A stretch of 64,000 nt of DNA from Trebonia sp963771985 (GCA_963771985.1 CAVYVO010000004.1:434001-498000), one strand, 5' to 3'. Numbered from the stretch's first letter, positions 53,108 to 61,329 are shown. Numbers and translations are program-made. Notes: a model not told the origin generated them from the sequence alone.

Positions 53108-53971
53108 CTACAACATTTCATCGGCTATCTTACTGAGCCGAGTCAGCGAATCCCTAGGGCCAAGTGACGCTTTCCCAAGCCCTTGGAATGCCTCTCTGTA
53201 AACCAATGTTTCGTCAGGCTTATCGCTAATAATATCGCCGCGAGGACTTTCCAGAAAAACGATATCTTTATCTGACGGATCAGCGAACTCGATTACCTCG
53301 AAAGGGCCTTTCATTCCCACGTAAAGACCTGCAGCGAAAGGAATTACCTCTAGGGTGACGTTCGGCTTCTCAGCTACCTCAATCAGGCGCCTGAGCTGGT
53401 GCCTCATAACAGAGGAGCCTCCCACCAGCCGACGGACGGCAGCCTCATCAAGCATGAATTGGAATGACGGAGAATTCTCACTGTCCAGCAACTCTTCACG
53501 CCGGACGCGCAGTTCCACGAGAGCTCGCAGCCGGTCAGATCCCGACCGCTCGTCATAATAATCTTGAATAACGGCGCGCGCATAATCCTCTGTCTGCAGG
53601 ATGCCGGGAACGAACATCGTCTCGAATTGCCTTACGGCAGAGGCTACGGATTCATATTCGATCAGCTGAAGGAGCGTCGAGGGGGCTACGTCACGGTACG
53701 CGCTCCACCATGAGCGCTCCCTAGCCGCTCGCGCGAGCGCGAGAAGCATGTCGACCCGATCCGGATCCGTGACCCCATAGAGGCGGAGCAAGGCCTTGAG
53801 ATCGTTGGCGCTGATGCCGCTAGAGCCGGCTTCGATACGGATGATCTTCGATAGTGACCAGTCCATCTCGTTAGCGACTTGCTCTTGAGTCAGTCTGCTC
53901 TTTTGGCGTTCTTGCCGGAGTTCGGCGCGAAGCCGCCGCCGCTGCACCAAGGGGCTTCCACTGTCGACCAT
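53108..53971 (-). CDS. XRE/DUF5753 helix-turn-helix regulator
   Basis: 287 residues from ATG at 53971, with GGGAGG upstream. N-terminal XRE domain: RRRLRAELRQERQKSRLTQEQVANEMDWSLSKIIRIEAGSSGISANDLKALL. The C-terminal DUF5753 domain has FVPGILQTEDYARAVI and RRLIEVAEKPNVTLEVIPFAAGLYVG. With DUF397 it forms a WhiJ/BldB-like or toxin-antitoxin-like unit. Codon usage is less GC-biased than its neighbours, suggesting acquisition. Confidence 0.92.
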   Translation of the reverse strand: MVDSGSPLVQRRRLRAELRQERQKSRLTQEQVANEMDWSLSKIIRIEAGSSGISANDLKALLRLYGVTDPDRVDMLLALARAARERSWWSAYRDVAPSTLLQLIEYESVASAVRQFETMFVPGILQTEDYARAVIQDYYDERSGSDRLRALVELRVRREELLDSENSPSFQFMLDEAAVRRLVGGSSVMRHQLRRLIEVAEKPNVTLEVIPFAAGLYVGMKGPFEVIEFADPSDKDIVFLESPRGDIISDKPDETLVYREAFQGLGKASLGPRDSLTRLSKIADEML

Positions 53972-54039
53972 GACTGGTCCTCCCGCGATTCCGATAGCTC
54001 CACACACCATCTTGACCTAGCAGGAAGCTGCCGTTGGCA

Positions 54040-54055
54040 GACTGACAGCTTGCAT
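54040..54055. promoter_or_regulatory. Operator-like TGACAGCTTGCATCC upstream of the XRE gene
   Basis: TGACAGCTTGCATC resembles the third unit of the 54204-54263 array (TGACACCTTGCATC) and lies ~70 bp upstream of the XRE start, so the regulator may control both promoters. Confidence 0.45.
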
Positions 54056-54203
54056 CCCTCGCTGTTGCGCAAGCTTAGGGCAAGCCGCTCACGCCCTTGG
54101 CGACCGACTGCCGACTCGGCGTGTCGGCTTGCCGGGAACCACTTCAGCGCAGCCCGCTGTAGCCCGCTTCAGTACGGGAAAGTACCCGATCTTAGTCGCA
54201 ATC

Positions 54204-54263
54204 TGACAGCTAGTCAAATGACAGGTAGCAAAGTGACACCTTGCATCATGACCTGATCATATG
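54204..54263. promoter_or_regulatory. Four TGAC(A) repeats at exact 15-bp spacing
   Basis: TGACA begins at 54204, 54219 and 54234, and TGACC at 54249. Regular phasing upstream of the 54304 gene looks like a regulator array. The rest of 53972-54303 holds no gene. Confidence 0.6.
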
Positions 54264-54303
54264 GCATACTGGCAGCAGCTCAGCAGCACTCTTGGGGGTA
54301 CAG

Positions 54304-54531
54304 ATGCTCATGCTGATCTTCGTAGTAGGTGTCCTGCTAGGAATGCTTGTCGGCGGCGGATTCTGCGTCCGCTACCTCCGCCGTGAGATCGCGGCAGACC
54401 TCGGCCCGCAGCTTCGGCAGCTCAACCGCAAGGTCGAAACCCTGGAGAGTGTCATCAACCTCGCCCTCTTCAACCGGTACGCGGAGCTAAGCGCCTCACC
54501 TGTCACGCGGGAGGCGAACGGCCACAACTAG
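54304..54531 (+). CDS. Small membrane protein with coiled coil
   Basis: 75 residues from ATG at 54304, with GGGGG upstream. N-terminal helix (MLMLIFVVGVLLGMLVGGGF), then a charged coiled coil RREIAADLGPQLRQLNRKVETLESVINLAL. Separate from, but adjacent to, the XRE/DUF397 island and under the TGACA array. Unknown function. Confidence 0.7.
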   Translation: MLMLIFVVGVLLGMLVGGGFCVRYLRREIAADLGPQLRQLNRKVETLESVINLALFNRYAELSASPVTREANGHN

Positions 54532-54568
54532 CTACCGGCAGCCGGACCTTCCCGAGGGGGACTGGGGG

Positions 54569-54602
54569 GCCGCGGCCCGCGAGAATCCTCGCGGGCCGCG
54601 GC
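54569..54602. terminator. Strong hairpin terminator
   Basis: A perfect 15-bp G+C stem (54569-54583 and 54588-54602) with a 4-nt loop, ~40 bp after the small membrane gene. Confidence 0.75.
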
Positions 54603-54668
54603 GTTATCCGCGCCGCATCGGTACCCGCGCGGCTTTCCGAGCGGCGACAGCGCGGTGAGAATAAGAAG

Positions 54669-55730
54669 GTGCTGCTCCCTGACGATCTTGAAACTCCCGC
54701 GGTGGCGGTCGACGCTTCCCGGCTCGTGCGCAACCTATCGCGGATGGCGGCCGCGGCCGCTTCAGCGGAGGTGGCGCTGCGGCCGCACGCGAAGACGCAC
54801 AAGTGCGTGGAGATCGCCCGACGGCAGCTGATGTACGGCGCGGTAGGGGTGACGGTCGCGACGCTCGCGGAGGCGGAACTGTTCGCGGACGGCGGTTGCC
54901 CGAGCGTCTTCATCGCCTACCCGCTCTGGGCGGGGTCAGGAGAGCGCGGCTCGCGGCTCGCCGCGCTGGCCGACCGGATCGACCTGCGGGTCGGCGTGGA
55001 CAGCGTGGCGGCGGCGGTCCGGCTGGCGGACGCTGTCCCGGGTCTGCGGGTGCTGATCGAGGTCGACTCCGGGCAGCACCGGTCCGGGGTGCTGCCTGAG
55101 CAGGTCGCCGCGCTGGCCTCGTCCTGCGTTGAGCTTGGCCTGGAGGCAGTGGGCGCGTTCACGCACCCGGGGCACTCCTACGCCTCGCCGGCTGCCGTGT
55201 CCGGCGCCGCCGAGGACGAGCGGACGGCGCTGGCCGCGGCGGGCGATGCCCTGACGGAGTTCACCGACGCAAGGCCCGTGCTCAGCGGAGGCTCCTCCCC
55301 CACAGCCGCCGCCGGCCTGGCGGCGCCGCTGACGGAGGTGCGGCCGGGGACGTACGTTTTCGGCGACAGGCAGCAGATGCATCTGTCCGGTCTTAGCCTC
55401 GATGAGGTTGCCCTGGTCGTCGCGGCCCGCGTCGTCTCCGCGCCGCGGCCGGGCTCAGTGGTGCTGGACGCCGGCTCGAAGGCGCTGTCCAGCGACCGGC
55501 CCGCGTGGCTGACCGGGCACGGGCTGATCATCGAGGCGCCCGGAGCGACGATCGCCATGCTGAGCGAGGAACACGCGGTGGTGACCGGGCTTTCGACTGA
55601 TCTGCGGGTGGGCAACCTCGTCCGCGTCGTGCCGAACCACGTCTGCACGGTGGTCAACCTGACCAGCGAGCTGCTCGTCGTCGCCGATGGCGTGGTAACC
55701 GACCGCTGGCCGGTCCGCGCCCGCCGCTAG
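54669..55730 (+). CDS. D-threonine aldolase-like PLP enzyme
   Basis: 353 residues from GTG at 54669. Alanine racemase N-terminal (TIM barrel) domain with the PLP Lys in LRPHAKTHKCVEIARRQL, then a D-Ser dehydratase-like C-terminal domain with VLDAGSKALSSDRPAW and VVPNHVCTVVNL, whose His and Cys bind zinc or a divalent metal. Acts on D-3-hydroxyamino acids. Its end overlaps the cupin gene convergently by 4 bp. Confidence 0.88.
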   Translation: MLLPDDLETPAVAVDASRLVRNLSRMAAAAASAEVALRPHAKTHKCVEIARRQLMYGAVGVTVATLAEAELFADGGCPSVFIAYPLWAGSGERGSRLAALADRIDLRVGVDSVAAAVRLADAVPGLRVLIEVDSGQHRSGVLPEQVAALASSCVELGLEAVGAFTHPGHSYASPAAVSGAAEDERTALAAAGDALTEFTDARPVLSGGSSPTAAAGLAAPLTEVRPGTYVFGDRQQMHLSGLSLDEVALVVAARVVSAPRPGSVVLDAGSKALSSDRPAWLTGHGLIIEAPGATIAMLSEEHAVVTGLSTDLRVGNLVRVVPNHVCTVVNLTSELLVVADGVVTDRWPVRARR

Positions 55731-56062
55731 TTGCCGTACTGCAAGGTCTCCGGGCGCTCGATCATCAGCCCGTGCGCGGGCTGCTCGGCGACCGGCCGAT
55801 GCCGCATTCCCTTGGGGACGACGAAGATGTCGCCTTTGCGGAGAACCACAGGGTCGCGGTTCTCTAGCTCAACCCGGAACGATCCGTCCCAGCACAGGAA
55901 CAGCTCGTCTTCCTCATGCTGGTGCCAGGCGAACTCCCCCTCAAACCGCGCTACGCGCACCACGGTGTCGTTCGCGAAGGCGAGGTCACGCGGTTGCCAC
56001 GGCCCGGAGAGCTGGGCGATCACGCTGGCGACCGAGACAGGAGCTGCGGGTTCGATGTCCAT
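55727..56062 (-). CDS. Cupin-domain protein
   Basis: 111 residues from ATG at 56062. Conserved small cupin: GEFAWHQHEEDELFLCWDGSFRVELENRDPVVLRKGDIFVVPKGMRHRPVAEQPAHGLMIE, with the metal His/Glu of both cupin motifs. Often a sensor or isomerase; substrate unknown. 44 bp from the methyltransferase gene on the same strand. Confidence 0.88.
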   Translation of the reverse strand: MDIEPAAPVSVASVIAQLSGPWQPRDLAFANDTVVRVARFEGEFAWHQHEEDELFLCWDGSFRVELENRDPVVLRKGDIFVVPKGMRHRPVAEQPAHGLMIERPETLQYGN

Positions 56063-56105
56063 ACCGCCTTCTTTTGTCCGGAACGGAAGGTGGCGTCTCC
56101 TCATT

Positions 56106-56957
56106 CTAAAAGCGGACCGCGCGGAGTAGCTGGTAATCGATGATGCGGCGTCGCCAGAGGAGGTCTACCTGGCGCAGCAGCAACCGGGCGGCCGCCTGGT
56201 GGCCGGCGGGCGCCCGGTGGCCGGCGGGCGCGGCGGCGGGGGCCGCGAGGCGGGCCGCGATGAGGCGCAGCGCCGGGGCGATGACACGGCCCCCGCATGA
56301 GGTGACTTCTACCTCGGCCAGGCCGGCCGAGCGAGCGGCGGCGACGATCTGGCCAGCGGTCATGGCCATTTCCGGCCGCAGCCCGAATACCCGCAGCTGC
56401 GTCAGGCCGACGACCATCTCGGCGGGGGTCGCCGGCCAGCGCTCGACTGAGATATCCGAGATGCTCAGCACGCCGCCCGGGCGAAGGACCCGGTAGCACT
56501 CGGCGAAGAAGGCCTCCCGGGAGCGGAAATGGAACGCCGCCTCCACGCTGATGATCCCGTCCACCGTCCCGTCAGCAAACGGCAGCCGCACGGCATCGCC
56601 TGCCACGCCGACGGCCGAGGCCTCGCGCAGGCGATCCCGGCCCGCCGCCAGCTGCCATTCGGTGATGTTCACCGCCACCAGCCTGCGGGGACGGACGGTC
56701 TGCGCGATCAGCGGCTCGGCGGTGCCGAGTCCGTTCGCCACGTCAAGCACCACACCGCCCGTCGGCAAGGCGGACGCGAGCGTGCCGACCAGGCGGCGGC
56801 AGGCGGTCTCGGCCTCATCCTCCGTTCCCGGCCCCTGCCACAATCCTAGGTTCAGCCAGCCTGGCGCCAGCGCCAGGAAGAAGCTCGACCCGATGCTCTC
56901 GTATACCCGGGCGGCGGGGTTGACGCCTTGCCGCAGCATGGCGGCGGCGTGCCGCAT
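56106..56957 (-). CDS. Class I SAM-dependent methyltransferase
   Basis: 283 residues. SAM motif I VVLDVANGLGTAEP, post-I LVAVNITEWQLAAGRDRL, ISVEAAFHFRSREAFFAECYRVLRPGGVLSISDI. The layout matches sterol- or rebeccamycin-type O/N-methyltransferases. The C-terminus has a PAGHRAPAGHQ duplication. Substrate not deduced. Confidence 0.85.
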   Translation of the reverse strand: MRHAAAMLRQGVNPAARVYESIGSSFFLALAPGWLNLGLWQGPGTEDEAETACRRLVGTLASALPTGGVVLDVANGLGTAEPLIAQTVRPRRLVAVNITEWQLAAGRDRLREASAVGVAGDAVRLPFADGTVDGIISVEAAFHFRSREAFFAECYRVLRPGGVLSISDISVERWPATPAEMVVGLTQLRVFGLRPEMAMTAGQIVAAARSAGLAEVEVTSCGGRVIAPALRLIAARLAAPAAAPAGHRAPAGHQAAARLLLRQVDLLWRRRIIDYQLLRAVRF

Positions 56958-57007
56958 ATGCTCGCGCGTCCACCCCCCGAACCAGGCCGGCTGAACCGGC
57001 GGCGCGG

Positions 57008-57331
57008 TCAGTTATCTAGGCCCTCGGACTCTTCCGCCAGCTCGATCGCCAAGCCGAGCGCTTCGACGATCTTGGTGGCCGCGGCCATCGTCCGCGCGGT
57101 GCCCACGATGGGCGCCACCGCGACCAGCACGTCCTGTGCCTGGTCGAGGGTCACGCCCACTTCCGCCGCCGGCCCGAGGTGGGCCAGGTACGACGTGGCC
57201 GGGGCATCCACCGCGGCGAGCGCGGCGAGCCGGACGAGAATGAGCGACGCCGGATCGAGTTCGGTGCGCTCCAGTGATACCGCGTTGATGTCAGTGATGA
57301 CCTGAAGTACTGGGGCATCTCCCTTAGCCAT
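57008..57331 (-). CDS. Carboxymuconolactone-decarboxylase-family protein
   Basis: 107 residues, all-helical: LILVRLAALAAVDAPATSYLAHLGPAAEVGVTLDQAQDVLVAVAPIVGTARTMAAATKIVEAL. This is the CMD/AhpD fold without the CXXC of peroxidase-type members. Function unknown; occurs as a lone small protein. Confidence 0.8.
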   Translation of the reverse strand: MAKGDAPVLQVITDINAVSLERTELDPASLILVRLAALAAVDAPATSYLAHLGPAAEVGVTLDQAQDVLVAVAPIVGTARTMAAATKIVEALGLAIELAEESEGLDN

Positions 57332-57568
57332 GGCGTGACTCCTGTCTATTGTCTATCCGGCTCTGGTCAGCGACTTCACCTTCATGTGATCGCAGCGCGG
57401 CTGGCGGCGCCTCCTCCGGACGGGGTGATCCGGCCCGGGCCTTCGGGCATACTGTGGCGCCACCGAAAGTTTGTGCGATATCTAGCAGACTTTAGGAGGA
57501 TTTCCCGGGGAGGCTCCGCGCGCCAGCCGAACAACCGGCGCGTCCATAACCGATGCCGCTTAGCCTGA

Positions 57569-57850
57569 GTTGATCATGGTTTCCTGGGCGCTCTCTAGGA
57601 CGCGTCCGACTCCACTATAACCGTCTGTGACCGCCGATTGTGCAGCTAGTTCCATGATTTCGAAAGCATTTTTCCTAGTGTAAATTATTCGTCCTATGGC
57701 AACGAAATCTCTTCGCGATCACGACCGGCTGCGGCGAAGGCCGTGACCGGGCCCGCGAAATGATCACACTCTGTAGTCGCCAGCCCGTTATGTCTTTAAT
57801 GTCAGAATTTGCGTAGCGCGGGCTCACCGGCAAGGGGAGCCGGCGACCGA
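57569..57850 (+). repeat. ~280-nt noncoding block, copy C, with the 69-nt core
   Basis: Second long copy of the 41366-41637 block. The 69-nt core lies at 57654-57722. No credible ORF in 57332-57874; the ORF at 57335-57568 has no family or codon support. Confidence 0.8.
57654..57722 (+). repeat. 69-nt dispersed element, copy 3
   Basis: Aligns ungapped with copies 1 and 2; its inverted ends are more eroded (8 of 11 pairs). Confidence 0.78.
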
Positions 57851-57874
57851 CCAGAAACGGGCGCCGCGCCGCCC

Positions 57875-58317
57875 TCATCCCGGAGCGCGGGTGCCGAGGA
57901 AGGTGAGGACGCGCTGGGTCAGAAGCGCGGCGGCGTCCGCGTCGTATGAGGGGAGCGAGCTGTCGGCGAAGTAGTGCTGATCGCCTGGGTAGAGGAACAG
58001 CTCGCCGTCCTCGGCCTGCGCGATCAGCTCGCGGGCGGCGTCGATGTCGCCCTCGCCGGCGAAGACCGGGTTGGCGTCCATCCCGTGCACCTGCACTGGC
58101 ACCCCGGCGGGCCAGGCGGGGCCGAACTCGCGCACCGGGACGCAGGAATAGCACAGCACCGCTCCCCGCGCCCCCGGCCGCGTCTGCGCCAGCCTCTGGG
58201 CGGGCAGCACAGGTCGGGCGTGTGCACGGCGTGCCCGGCATTGCGCAGTTCCGCGGCGAAGGCCGTCATGCCCGGGGTCAGGCCCTGCGCATGGTGGAAG
58301 ATCACCACCTCAGCCAT
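57875..58317 (-). pseudogene. Dienelactone-hydrolase-like gene with an internal deletion
   Basis: The N-terminus MAEVVIFHHAQGLTPGMTAFAAELRNAGHAVHTPDL (from 58317) is followed, after a junction near 58210 that also shifts frame, by LPAQRLAQTRPGARGAV...GMDANPVFAGEGDIDAARELI...YPGDQHYFADSSLPSYDADAAALLTQRVLTFL. About 50 residues, including the nucleophile segment, are gone. The C-terminal His of the triad (QHYFAD) remains. Not functional as it stands. Confidence 0.82.
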
Positions 58318-58399
58318 CTGCCCTGTCCTCCTTACGCCGCGAGGCCGCGAGGCCGCGAGGCCGCGAGGATACGTGCTGGGAAGAACCGTACGCTCGGGG

Positions 58400-58849
58400 C
58401 TAGCGCGCGCCGGACGCTGGGGTGAGCAAGAAGACGGGGTGGCGCGGTGCCTCGGCGGCGAACTCGGCGTCGGAACTCGATGGAGTTATGTCGAAGTACG
58501 GGCCGACGACAAGCTTGAGCTGGCCCAGGTAGGCGCGCAGAACAGGAACCGCGTCCGCCGCGGAGACCTCCTGGGTCAGGCACTGCTCCACAGAGCCCGC
58601 CCGGCGCAGCTCCACCTCACCTGCCGCGCGCACGTTGCGGACCCACGCGACTTCACCGTACGGTGCCACCAGCCAGCGGCGCCCCTGCTGCTCGACAAGG
58701 TTAACCGGGATCGTCCGAGGCAGGCCGCTCTTGCGGCCGCGAACCGTCAGCAGGCGCATGCGAGCAGGGGCCAGGCCGAGCCTGATCATCGCCGACGACA
58801 CGCTGTTGCCGAACCGGGTGAACGCGTTCATTCTGTAGGCCTTGGCCAT
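58400..58849 (-). CDS. Deazaflavin (F420)-dependent nitroreductase-family protein
   Basis: 149 residues from ATG at 58849, after TGAGGTC. LLTVRGRKSGLPRTIPVNLVEQQGRRWLVAPYGEVAWVRNVRAAGEVELRRAG is the Ddn/FDOR split-barrel F420 binding pattern. Divergent from a MarR gene with an operator between, so probably regulated by it. Confidence 0.9.
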   Translation of the reverse strand: MAKAYRMNAFTRFGNSVSSAMIRLGLAPARMRLLTVRGRKSGLPRTIPVNLVEQQGRRWLVAPYGEVAWVRNVRAAGEVELRRAGSVEQCLTQEVSAADAVPVLRAYLGQLKLVVGPYFDITPSSSDAEFAAEAPRHPVFLLTPASGAR

Positions 58850-58917
58850 CGGAGACCTCATCTCGTCACAGGTGCCCTGTCTCACTGAACGGCTCTCGCT
58901 AACTGTATAGCATGCAA

Positions 58918-58929
58918 TTAGCATGCTAA
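58918..58929. promoter_or_regulatory. MarR operator palindrome
   Basis: TTAGCATGCTAA, a perfect 12-bp palindrome, with a second TAGCATGCA at 58908-58916, in the 101-bp gap between the divergent genes. Confidence 0.6.
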
Positions 58930-58950
58930 CTAATTTCATGGAAAGGCCAG

Positions 58951-59475
58951 ATGGCCATGTCAGCGAACTCGGAAGCGCGCACTGCCTGGGTTGCCGACAG
59001 CGTGGGCCCGCACCTGCGCATCGCGGCCAAGTCGGCGCGCATGCTGCTGGAGCGCCACCTCATTCAGGCCGGGGCGTCGTTCGGCACCTGGACGGTGCTG
59101 GCCATGCTCGACGGTGCCGGCCCCATGGTCCAGCGGGCGCTAGCCGCCGCACTCGGCATCGAGGGGCCCACACTGACCCGGCACCTGGACAGGCTGGAAG
59201 AACTCGGCCTGATACGCCGCAACCGCGCCGGCACGGACCGCCGCTACGCGCTAGTCGAACTCACCCCAGCGGGCCAGACGCTGTGCTACGAACTTGACGC
59301 GATCGCACGAGCGGCCAACGAACAGTTGCTCAGCGGCTTCTCGGCCGATGAGACCGCGCAACTGAAAAGCATGCTCCAGCGGCTGACCCGGAACGCCAGC
59401 AAGGAGTTATCTCCAGGCCAGACGCGGCGATTACGCCTCGGAGGCGGCGTGCGGGGCCTTGCGGCGCGACCGTAG
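58951..59475 (+). CDS. MarR-family transcriptional regulator
   Basis: 174 residues. SFGTWTVLAMLDGAGPMVQRALAAALGIEGPTLTRHLDRLEELGLIRRNRAGTDRRYALVELTPAG is the winged helix. Divergent from the F420-type reductase; overlaps the efeU gene convergently by 45 bp. Most likely controls its neighbour. Confidence 0.93.
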   Translation: MAMSANSEARTAWVADSVGPHLRIAAKSARMLLERHLIQAGASFGTWTVLAMLDGAGPMVQRALAAALGIEGPTLTRHLDRLEELGLIRRNRAGTDRRYALVELTPAGQTLCYELDAIARAANEQLLSGFSADETAQLKSMLQRLTRNASKELSPGQTRRLRLGGGVRGLAARP

Positions 59476-60276
59476 CCCAGCCTGCAGGCCCAGGTAGGCG
59501 GCAATGACGATCGCGAGGTAGCCGATGTAGACCAGGAGCTGGAGCGGGGTCGGCGCGTCGCTGTAGCCGAAGAAGGTGTGCAGCACGTCACCCAGGGCGC
59601 TTTCCTCCGACAAGAGCCGTCCCGTGTGCCACATGGGCAGGTCAAGGAGCGGCAGCCAGCCGAGCTGCTGCAGGTTCTCGACCGCGTTGGCCAGCAGGCC
59701 GGCCGCGAAGACCATCAGCAGGACACCGATGACGGTGAAGAACTTGCCCAGGTTGAGCTTGTGGCCCAGCCGGTAGATGACGAACGCGATCGTCAGCGCG
59801 CCGGCGAGGCCGATCGCCGCGCCTGTGACGGCGCCGGCCGGCGACGTCGAGAAGAGGATCGCCAGGGTGAAGACCACGGTCTCCAGCCCCTCACGGCCGA
59901 CCGCCTGGAAGGCCAGCAGGGCGAGGCCCCACCTGGCCTTGCCATCCATCGCCGCGTCAGCCCGTTCCCGCAGCTCCTTGGATATCGACCGGGCGTGGTT
60001 GCGCATCCAGAACGTCATATAGGTCAGCACAGCCGCCGCGAGCAGGTACGTCCCCGTCTCGAAGATCGTCTGGCCGCGAGTCCCGTCATAGGACCGGACG
60101 GTCGTGTAGATGACAACACCAGCCGTCGTGGCCAGCAGGAGCGCGGCCCCCACACCGAGGAACACGTCGCGGAAGTACTCGCGCCGTCCAAGACGGTTGA
60201 GGTAGGCGAGCAGGATCGCGACGATCATGCTCGCCTCGACGCCCTCACGCAAGAAGATCACGAGCGTCGCGAGCAC
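59431..60276 (-). CDS. efeU: EfeU/FTR1-type iron permease
   Basis: 281 residues from GTG at 60276, 5 nt after GGAGG (a longer frame to 60348 would overlap the iron box). Seven helices with two iron-binding REGxE motifs: REGVEASM near residue 13 and REGLETVVF near 128. Imports ferrous or ferric iron with EfeO and EfeB, neither of which lies in this window. The iron box upstream indicates repression by iron. Confidence 0.95.
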   Translation of the reverse strand: MLATLVIFLREGVEASMIVAILLAYLNRLGRREYFRDVFLGVGAALLLATTAGVVIYTTVRSYDGTRGQTIFETGTYLLAAAVLTYMTFWMRNHARSISKELRERADAAMDGKARWGLALLAFQAVGREGLETVVFTLAILFSTSPAGAVTGAAIGLAGALTIAFVIYRLGHKLNLGKFFTVIGVLLMVFAAGLLANAVENLQQLGWLPLLDLPMWHTGRLLSEESALGDVLHTFFGYSDAPTPLQLLVYIGYLAIVIAAYLGLQAGLRSRRKAPHAASEA

Positions 60277-60335
60277 GTAGCCTCCAGTGGCCTGGTCGTT
60301 GGATCCTTGGTCGCCAGCACTGGGGGCGACTCGCT

Positions 60336-60354
60336 TTAGGTTAGGCAAACCTAA
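60336..60354. promoter_or_regulatory. DtxR/IdeR/DmdR-type iron box
   Basis: TTAGGTTAGGCAAACCTAA matches the 19-bp consensus at 18 positions. Lies 60-78 bp upstream of the efeU start. Confidence 0.85.
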
Positions 60355-60411
60355 TATACCGTCGGGGGTACTCGGCTAGCCAGGGTGACCCACGTCACGG
60401 CGGGGAAGCTC

Positions 60412-61239
60412 TTAGTCATGGCTGATACCGAGACCAACCCAGAGGACGAGTACGCCGACGACGAGTACGCGGATCACGACGCCGAGGATCGCGAGCAGCC
60501 CGGTGTGCCCTTGTCGATTCCCCTCGACGAGCCGGAGGCGGACGTGCTCGAACAGCGCCAGGAAGTCCCGTTGTACGAAGACGAGGACGAACCGCGGTGG
60601 GAAGAGACGGAGGAAGAACCAGACGACGACGCGGACTAGACCGCGCAGCCGCACCCGGGATAACGGAAAGCGCGCGATCCCGGCGACCTGATCCTCCAGC
60701 GGCTTAGCCGCCGCGAGCCGGTTGTCGACGACGACGTGCGGCGCGGCAGGCAGCTCATCGAGCCGCATCCGCGCGGTGAACGCATCGAAATCCGCGAGCT
60801 TGGCCGTGTCCCGCGCGGACGCCCGGGAGATAAGCCGCTGGCGCAGCGTGGCCGGGTCCGAGCGGACCCAGACAAGGCGCACTGTCCCGCCGCCGAGCTC
60901 CGCGACCCACGACTCCCAGCGGCCGGCATCGTGGATCTGTCCGGTAAAGGGCCCCGACAGCATGACCGGGCAGCCGTGCGAGCGGATCTCGCGCGCGGTG
61001 GCTGTCATCCCCGCGTACTCGTGTACCTTGACATGCTCGTCGTACCACAGCCCCTCGCGCTCACCGGGTGGACGGCCGGCCGCCGCGAGCGTCGCCGCCA
61101 CGAACGACCCGTACATGGTGTCCTTGTCCAGCAGCGCCGGCGCCGGGGTGAGCGACGCGAGCAGCAGTCGCGCCACCGTCGTCTTGCCTGTACCGGGCGG
61201 CCCGGCCACCACCCACGCGGTCGCGACATCCACGACCAT
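60412..61239 (-). CDS. P-loop kinase-like protein, frame over-extended
   Basis: Start ATG at 61239. N-terminal AWVVAGPPGTGKTTVARLLL (Walker A), LLDKDTMYG, HVKVHEYAGM and LVWVRSDPATLRQRL suggest an AAA/zeta-toxin-like or gluconate-kinase-like phosphotransferase. Conserved sequence ends near 60640; the frame has no stop before 60412 and runs antisense to the acidic gene, so the natural end may be earlier or the tail unreal. Substrate unknown. Confidence 0.7.
   Translation of the reverse strand: MVVDVATAWVVAGPPGTGKTTVARLLLASLTPAPALLDKDTMYGSFVAATLAAAGRPPGEREGLWYDEHVKVHEYAGMTATAREIRSHGCPVMLSGPFTGQIHDAGRWESWVAELGGGTVRLVWVRSDPATLRQRLISRASARDTAKLADFDAFTARMRLDELPAAPHVVVDNRLAAAKPLEDQVAGIARFPLSRVRLRGLVRVVVWFFLRLFPPRFVLVFVQRDFLALFEHVRLRLVEGNRQGHTGLLAILGVVIRVLVVGVLVLWVGLGISHD
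60418..60639 (+). CDS. Acidic small conserved protein
   Basis: 73 residues, extremely acidic; the middle GVPLSIPLDEPEADVLEQRQEVPL matches the DVPEADALEQ-type motif of short actinobacterial hypotheticals. No membrane part. ATG at 60418 after GGGGAAG. Overlaps, antisense, an over-extended frame of the kinase gene. Confidence 0.7.
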   Translation: MADTETNPEDEYADDEYADHDAEDREQPGVPLSIPLDEPEADVLEQRQEVPLYEDEDEPRWEETEEEPDDDAD

Positions 61240-61329
61240 ACGTTAGCCCGCTCGGCTACCAGGGCACACGGCCGTACGGGCCGCCCCGAGCGGGGCAGCC
61301 CGTACGCGAGCCGGTCAGTGCGAACGAAC

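Noticed and set aside
54936..55657. ORFs on the minus strand under the D-threonine aldolase-like gene
   Set aside because: No recognisable domain; composition is typical of antisense high-GC frames.
57335..57568. 77-residue plus-strand ORF
   Set aside because: No ribosome binding site, no conserved sequence, and it abuts the noncoding repeat block.
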